NCBI GenBank assembly: GCA_031288575.1
Contig: JAITRD010000101.1
Coordinates: 1-6,722, forward strand
Origin: Treponema sp.
GTDB taxonomy: Bacteria; Spirochaetota; Spirochaetia; Treponematales; Breznakiellaceae
Direction of reading: 5' to 3'
DNA length: 6,722 nt
Shown: positions 3,447 through 6,722 of the stretch, piece after piece
How positions within the stretch are numbered: position 1 is the stretch's first letter
Layout of the letters: every line of letters begins with the position of its first letter
The notes under the pieces: generated by a model
The model's database searches: none
Told to the model about the DNA's origin: nothing
What the model saw: only the letters and a program-made list of their open reading frames with translations
Translations under genes and position numbers: made by a program

Positions 3447-6365
3447 TCATAGTTCCAGGGAGACATTAAAGCCAAACACAAAATTATTGGCGAATATGTT
3501 GTCGTCCAGGGTTGAAATTTTCCAGCCCCCCCACATATAGGGGGATAGCCTTACCGGCATGGCGGTAAGGGGTATGACCGAGACATCCCCGCCGAAACGG
3601 AGGATCAGGGACTGGGTAAGCCGGTACCTGTCTCCGATAAGGTTGCCCTGGGGATGGGCAATATTGCTGCCGTCATAAAAGGCGCCCCGGTACGCCAGGG
3701 TGCCGAAAAGGCGGTTAAAATACAGGTGGGAGAAATTGTCCTGAACATTTAGCGAAAAAAATTTAAGCTCCGCCTCTCCGCCCCCCAGCCAGGTCAGGCT
3801 TTGGATCCCGCCGGTCGGATATTCCAGGGAGGCCACATTACTGATGGAAGTTACGGTAAAATTAGGGGAGCTGCCGTGCAGGGTCATGCCGTTTTTATCC
3901 AGGACGCCGTAGAGGGTAAGCTGCAACGGCAGATAGGGTTCAAAGGCGGCCTTGAGGACCGCTTCGTGCCTAAAAAGGAAGCCGGAAAAGACGAAACGGC
4001 TGGTGTAGGCCGCTGACAGCCCCTGGCCGAAATGCTCCCATGAAAAACGGCGCAGGTTGGAAAACTGGAGGCCCGCCAAACCGTTAAAGAAAGAGTCCCG
4101 GTAATTCCAGGTATACGCCCCCGCGCCGTTCCGGGGATCCGATGCCGTCAGGGTGAAGCCGGCGCCCGCGGTAAGAATAAACCGGTGCCGCTCATTGCCG
4201 ATACTCCGGTTTAAGGTTCCGACAAGGGTCCCGTGGGTAGTCCGGTAGTTGTTCTGGGAGTACATATCCACCCGGTCGATAAAGCGGAGGTTCAGGGGGA
4301 AGCCGAAACTCAGGTTAATCCACTGGATATCCAGGTTGGCCATGTAAAACCGGGCATCCATATTGGCGGACAGGATAATCCAGTTGATATCGGCGGGATC
4401 CGCCATGAAGGAAAAGACGCCTCCCCCGTCAAGGCTGAAAAAATCCCCGGTAGAACGGACATAGGGAATGGGAAACCATAGCCGCAGGGGGTTAAAATAT
4501 TTAAAGGGCAGGTAGCTCTTGCTTTCCGCGCCGGAAAGGGGCGGAAGCCGGGGCGGCCGGTCCGGTTCCGCGACGGCAAGCTCCTCCTCCTCCCAGGGGA
4601 TAAGGGACAGGGGGGCCCGGACCCCCGAAAGGCTGCCCATCCCTTCGGGGTACTTCATCAGGGCGTCCCAGGTCGCGAAAGCCCCCCGGTAGTAGATTTC
4701 GTCCCGCACCGTAACCGGAAGAAAGACCCCGCCGGAAAAATCTTGCTCCGTAAACACCGCTTCCAGGGGTTCCGGCGGGGTTTCTCCGGCAAGGGCCCTG
4801 ACATCCACCACCCCCAGTTTATACATCCGGTCGTCATGGTTATACCCGAAAAGGAGATAACCCTCGGATTTATTCAGGGAACGGATGTACCGCCACCGCA
4901 GCTCATCATCCTTCAGGGCTGAACCCAGGCGGTATACCCTTTTGGTCTCATAATTGTAGAGATTCAGATGCCGTTTGCCCTGCTTGAGGGCGATAAAGGC
5001 GATCCAGGTGTCATTAACGGCCTGGGGATGGGAATAGATCAGCTCCGCGCTGCCCCGCAGGAGAAGCTCCTCCGTTTCGGGGCCGGGTTTGCCGGCACCC
5101 TTGCGGAAAACCAGATTGTTGATATGCCCGGAAGAGCTGAGGCCAATCGCCCCGTCCCGGAAATAACTGCCCCCGTAGAGGTCCTGCCAAACCCGGCCTG
5201 TTTTCCCCCCTTTGGCAAAATATTCGGTAACTACCGCCTGGGCCCGGGTTTCTACATAACGGTAGGATGAAACTAACAAGTTCTTGCCGTCGCCGGAAGC
5301 CGCCAGGGCGTAACCGGAACTGTCTACGCTAACCGGGGTCTCGCTTTTCCCCGAGGCGGGATCGTAGGCGATGACTTTATAGGCCAGACGGTCCAGGGCA
5401 AAGACCTTATCCTCCCCGGCGGCGATGCCGGTAATGAGGGATTTGCCCCCCCTGAGGATGCCCCCGCTGTTGTCCTCAATGCCGTCAAGGGCCAAATCCG
5501 CCCGGAAATTCTCCCAGGCTTCCAAAAAGGGAATGCCGTATACTTTTTCAAAAAGGTTAAAATAGCCGTTGTTATAAAAAAACAAAGAAAAATGATACCG
5601 CCGCCCCATGGCTTGCCACAGTTCGGCGTACTTTTCCATGCCGTAGCTTTGCTGGAGATAGGCGGAAAAAAGCCCGCCGTAATAATAATGGGCCGATTTC
5701 GCGGGGGGAAGATCGTATACCCCCGCCGCCTGGAAGGGGGTTAAAAAACGGTCCTCGTAAATCGCCTGGCGCAGCCCTTCCTTTATCAAGGGATCATTGG
5801 CCCTGCCGAACCCGTCGAGGCTTTCAAAACTTACCGTTACCCCCTCTACCATAAACAGGGGCGCCGTAAGGGCCGCGGGGTATACCCATCCGCCGAAAAC
5901 CTTGTGAAGCCCCTTTAAAAAGGATCCCCTGGTGCCCAGGGAAACCGCATGGGTCATTTCATGGGTAAAAAGGCTTTTCAGGGAATTTTCAAAACCCGTC
6001 CATTCCGGGGTCATGGGGGTATCGTACAATACGATATGGGGATAGGGGATGGGATTCATATACCCGTTAAATTCTTCCGTGTGGGGGGTAATCATTACCG
6101 GGACCCTTTGGTCAAGACTAAGCCCCAAAAGGGCGGAAACCCTTTCATAAACCTCGTCGGCGTATACCGCAAGGCTCCGGGCGGTAAGCTCCGACTCGGC
6201 GGGGAAAATAATCTCGAAAAAAGCGGTCTGTATAACCTTGAGCCGGGTAAAGGGCTTAAAGATTTGAGCGCCCAGGGGTTGAAGAAAGCTAAGAAAGAAA
6301 AGCAGCAGTAAAAGGGACTGCAGGTTCCTGTTGTTCCTGCCTGATCGATAAGAAGAAACAAACAT
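3447..6365 (-). CDS. Exported gluzincin-like metallopeptidase with propeller region and putative outer-membrane barrel
   Basis: A 972-residue envelope protein that I cannot tie to a named gene. Residues 1-33 are a signal peptide (basic n-region, leucine/phenylalanine-rich core, LGA|Q site). Residues about 45-295 look like a Peptidase_MA-type gluzincin domain: HEMTH (His135, Glu136, His139) is an HExxH zinc motif, and FMVEG (Glu174), 35 residues later, supplies the expected third ligand. A YYYGG motif at 227-231 also fits that family. Residues about 305-600 are short beta-type repeats with DPASGK- and DGKNLL-like turns, suggesting a TolB/WD40-like propeller. An acidic/proline-rich linker (about 592-613) precedes 620-972, whose alternating aromatic strands and final FVFGFNVSLEL suggest an outer-membrane beta-barrel, although the last residue is Leu rather than Phe. 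ATG 6365 is the first start after an in-frame TAA and has no Shine-Dalgarno. Peptidase activity is inferred from motifs. Confidence 0.85.
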   Translation of the reverse strand: MFVSSYRSGRNNRNLQSLLLLLFFLSFLQPLGAQIFKPFTRLKVIQTAFFEIIFPAESELTARSLAVYADEVYERVSALLGLSLDQRVPVMITPHTEEFNGYMNPIPYPHIVLYDTPMTPEWTGFENSLKSLFTHEMTHAVSLGTRGSFLKGLHKVFGGWVYPAALTAPLFMVEGVTVSFESLDGFGRANDPLIKEGLRQAIYEDRFLTPFQAAGVYDLPPAKSAHYYYGGLFSAYLQQSYGMEKYAELWQAMGRRYHFSLFFYNNGYFNLFEKVYGIPFLEAWENFRADLALDGIEDNSGGILRGGKSLITGIAAGEDKVFALDRLAYKVIAYDPASGKSETPVSVDSSGYALAASGDGKNLLVSSYRYVETRAQAVVTEYFAKGGKTGRVWQDLYGGSYFRDGAIGLSSSGHINNLVFRKGAGKPGPETEELLLRGSAELIYSHPQAVNDTWIAFIALKQGKRHLNLYNYETKRVYRLGSALKDDELRWRYIRSLNKSEGYLLFGYNHDDRMYKLGVVDVRALAGETPPEPLEAVFTEQDFSGGVFLPVTVRDEIYYRGAFATWDALMKYPEGMGSLSGVRAPLSLIPWEEEELAVAEPDRPPRLPPLSGAESKSYLPFKYFNPLRLWFPIPYVRSTGDFFSLDGGGVFSFMADPADINWIILSANMDARFYMANLDIQWINLSFGFPLNLRFIDRVDMYSQNNYRTTHGTLVGTLNRSIGNERHRFILTAGAGFTLTASDPRNGAGAYTWNYRDSFFNGLAGLQFSNLRRFSWEHFGQGLSAAYTSRFVFSGFLFRHEAVLKAAFEPYLPLQLTLYGVLDKNGMTLHGSSPNFTVTSISNVASLEYPTGGIQSLTWLGGGEAELKFFSLNVQDNFSHLYFNRLFGTLAYRGAFYDGSNIAHPQGNLIGDRYRLTQSLILRFGGDVSVIPLTAMPVRLSPYMWGGWKISTLDDNIFANNFVFGFNVSLEL

Positions 6366-6376
6366 TTTTTTAAATT

Positions 6377-6400
6377 AATATAGAACCTTTTCCTGGTCAA
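6377..6400 (-). promoter_or_regulatory. Candidate promoter elements of the 972-residue protein gene
   Basis: On the minus strand TATATT (6382-6377) matches the -10 consensus at five of six positions and ends eleven bases before the ATG. TTGACC (6400-6395) matches the -35 consensus at five of six, but only 12 bases separate the two, too few for one standard promoter. They may belong to different promoters, or only one is real. The short AT-only leader (AATTTAAAAAA) lacks a ribosome site. Confidence 0.22.
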
Positions 6401-6453
6401 CCGGGCTCCCGCCTTTACTTTTATCGCCAGATATTGAAGCGTAACAAAAATAA

Positions 6454-6584
6454 CCGGCGGGGCGGGAAAAAATCCCAGGGGGCCACGCTTGCTTTGCACG
6501 AGAAGGCTTTGTCGTTGTCCTTGGGGTCCGATGGTGCATTGCTTCGGTCAAGTGTCCCCCTGGGGTTTTTTCCCGCCCAGCCGG
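6454..6584. repeat. 131-bp imperfect palindrome with 33-bp inverted arms
   Basis: The arm at 6454-6486 is the reverse complement of 6552-6584 at 30 of 33 positions. Each arm contains CCGG, GGGCGGGAAAAAA and CCCAGGGGG blocks. Inside the arms complementarity continues: GC-TT-TGCAC (6491-6499) faces GTGCA-TT-GC (6534-6542), and AAGG (6503-6506) faces CCTT (6519-6522). Outside, gapped similarity continues for about ten bases (AACAAAAATAA before the left arm, TTATTGTT after the right). There is no transposase. A MITE-like non-autonomous element is the favoured reading; a structured RNA or a cruciform-forming site are alternatives. It lies about 90 bases upstream of the 972-residue protein gene. 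Confidence 0.7.
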
Positions 6585-6722
6585 CCTTATTGTTCCGTTT
6601 AATAGGTGAGACCGTAAAGGCGGGTCCTTTGGGGGGAAGAAATTCCTGGATGAAGGGGGGGAAACGGGCTATCTGCCGCAAGGGGGAGGCAAAGAGACCT
6701 GATGCCCGCTATCGGGGGGTCC

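Larger units (their letters stand above)
6366..6722. other. Gene-poor right end of the window
   Basis: Apart from the palindrome (6454-6584) and the promoter candidates near 6377-6400, I see no supportable gene. One minus-strand frame is open from the right edge to a TAA at 6421, but it crosses the palindrome and has no recognisable motif. Four runs of five to seven G (6631-6636, 6655-6661, 6682-6686, 6714-6719) stand out at 6631-6719 on the plus strand. They could reflect proline/phenylalanine codons of a minus-strand gene ending here from outside the window, but this cannot be decided. Confidence 0.4.

Noticed and set aside
6444..6605. Palindrome as an integron attC site
   Set aside because: The ends do not show the RYYYAAC/GTTRRRY core sites that attC recombination needs.
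6631..6719. G-quadruplex formed by four G5-G7 runs
   Set aside because: The loops between runs are roughly 18-27 bases, too long for a convincing stable quadruplex. Pyrimidine-rich codons on the other strand explain the runs equally well.
6421..6722. Minus-strand frame open from the right edge to 6421
   Set aside because: It runs through the large palindrome, has a proline-rich uninformative composition and no recognisable domain. It may be the end of a gene but cannot be supported.

Overview
The window reads as chromosomal DNA of a GC-rich spirochaete, most likely a Treponema relative of the insect-gut (termite) type. This is inferred from gene content and protein style, not from a marker gene: a NusG-domain-II protein next to a Gx-family transporter, signal peptides ending in -GAQ/-FAQ, a very large secreted metallopeptidase-like protein with a putative outer-membrane barrel, and a decayed GH1 beta-glucosidase. 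No rRNA, tRNA, CRISPR array or transposase gene is visible.

Layout. Positions 1-247 hold a terminator-like hairpin at the left edge and a stretch with no convincing gene. A plus-strand block follows: slyD (248-772), a NusG domain II protein (806-1201), and a Gx transporter protein with an extra membrane domain (1176-2444) that overlaps the previous gene by 26 bases. The block runs tail-to-tail into a minus-strand block, and the two stop codons share the bases TTAA at 2441-2444. Minus-strand genes, in transcription order from the right, are a 972-residue peptidase/propeller/barrel protein (6365-3447), an AT-rich gap with a possible promoter, the wreck of a GH1 beta-glucosidase (3344-3142), and a secreted TPR protein (3148-2441). 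The right end (6366-6722) has no convincing gene but carries a large imperfect palindrome (6454-6584).

How the parts fit. SlyD is a folding and metal-handling factor of the cytoplasm. The NusG-II and Gx genes form a probable translationally coupled pair, known elsewhere as neighbours in membrane redox or small-molecule uptake loci. The Gx protein appears to be a fusion of an ECF S-like module and an EcfT-like module, joined by a proline-rich linker whose DNA contains a C8 tract. The minus-strand proteins are envelope proteins.

The most informative discovery is the GH1 remnant. It keeps its ribosome binding site, start codon and first seven codons, joined directly to the last ~60 codons. A frameshift follows in a C5A5 run, after which the canonical GH1 ending resumes and terminates inside the start codon region of the TPR gene. 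This reveals an ancestral bglA-like/TPR operon that has lost its enzyme.
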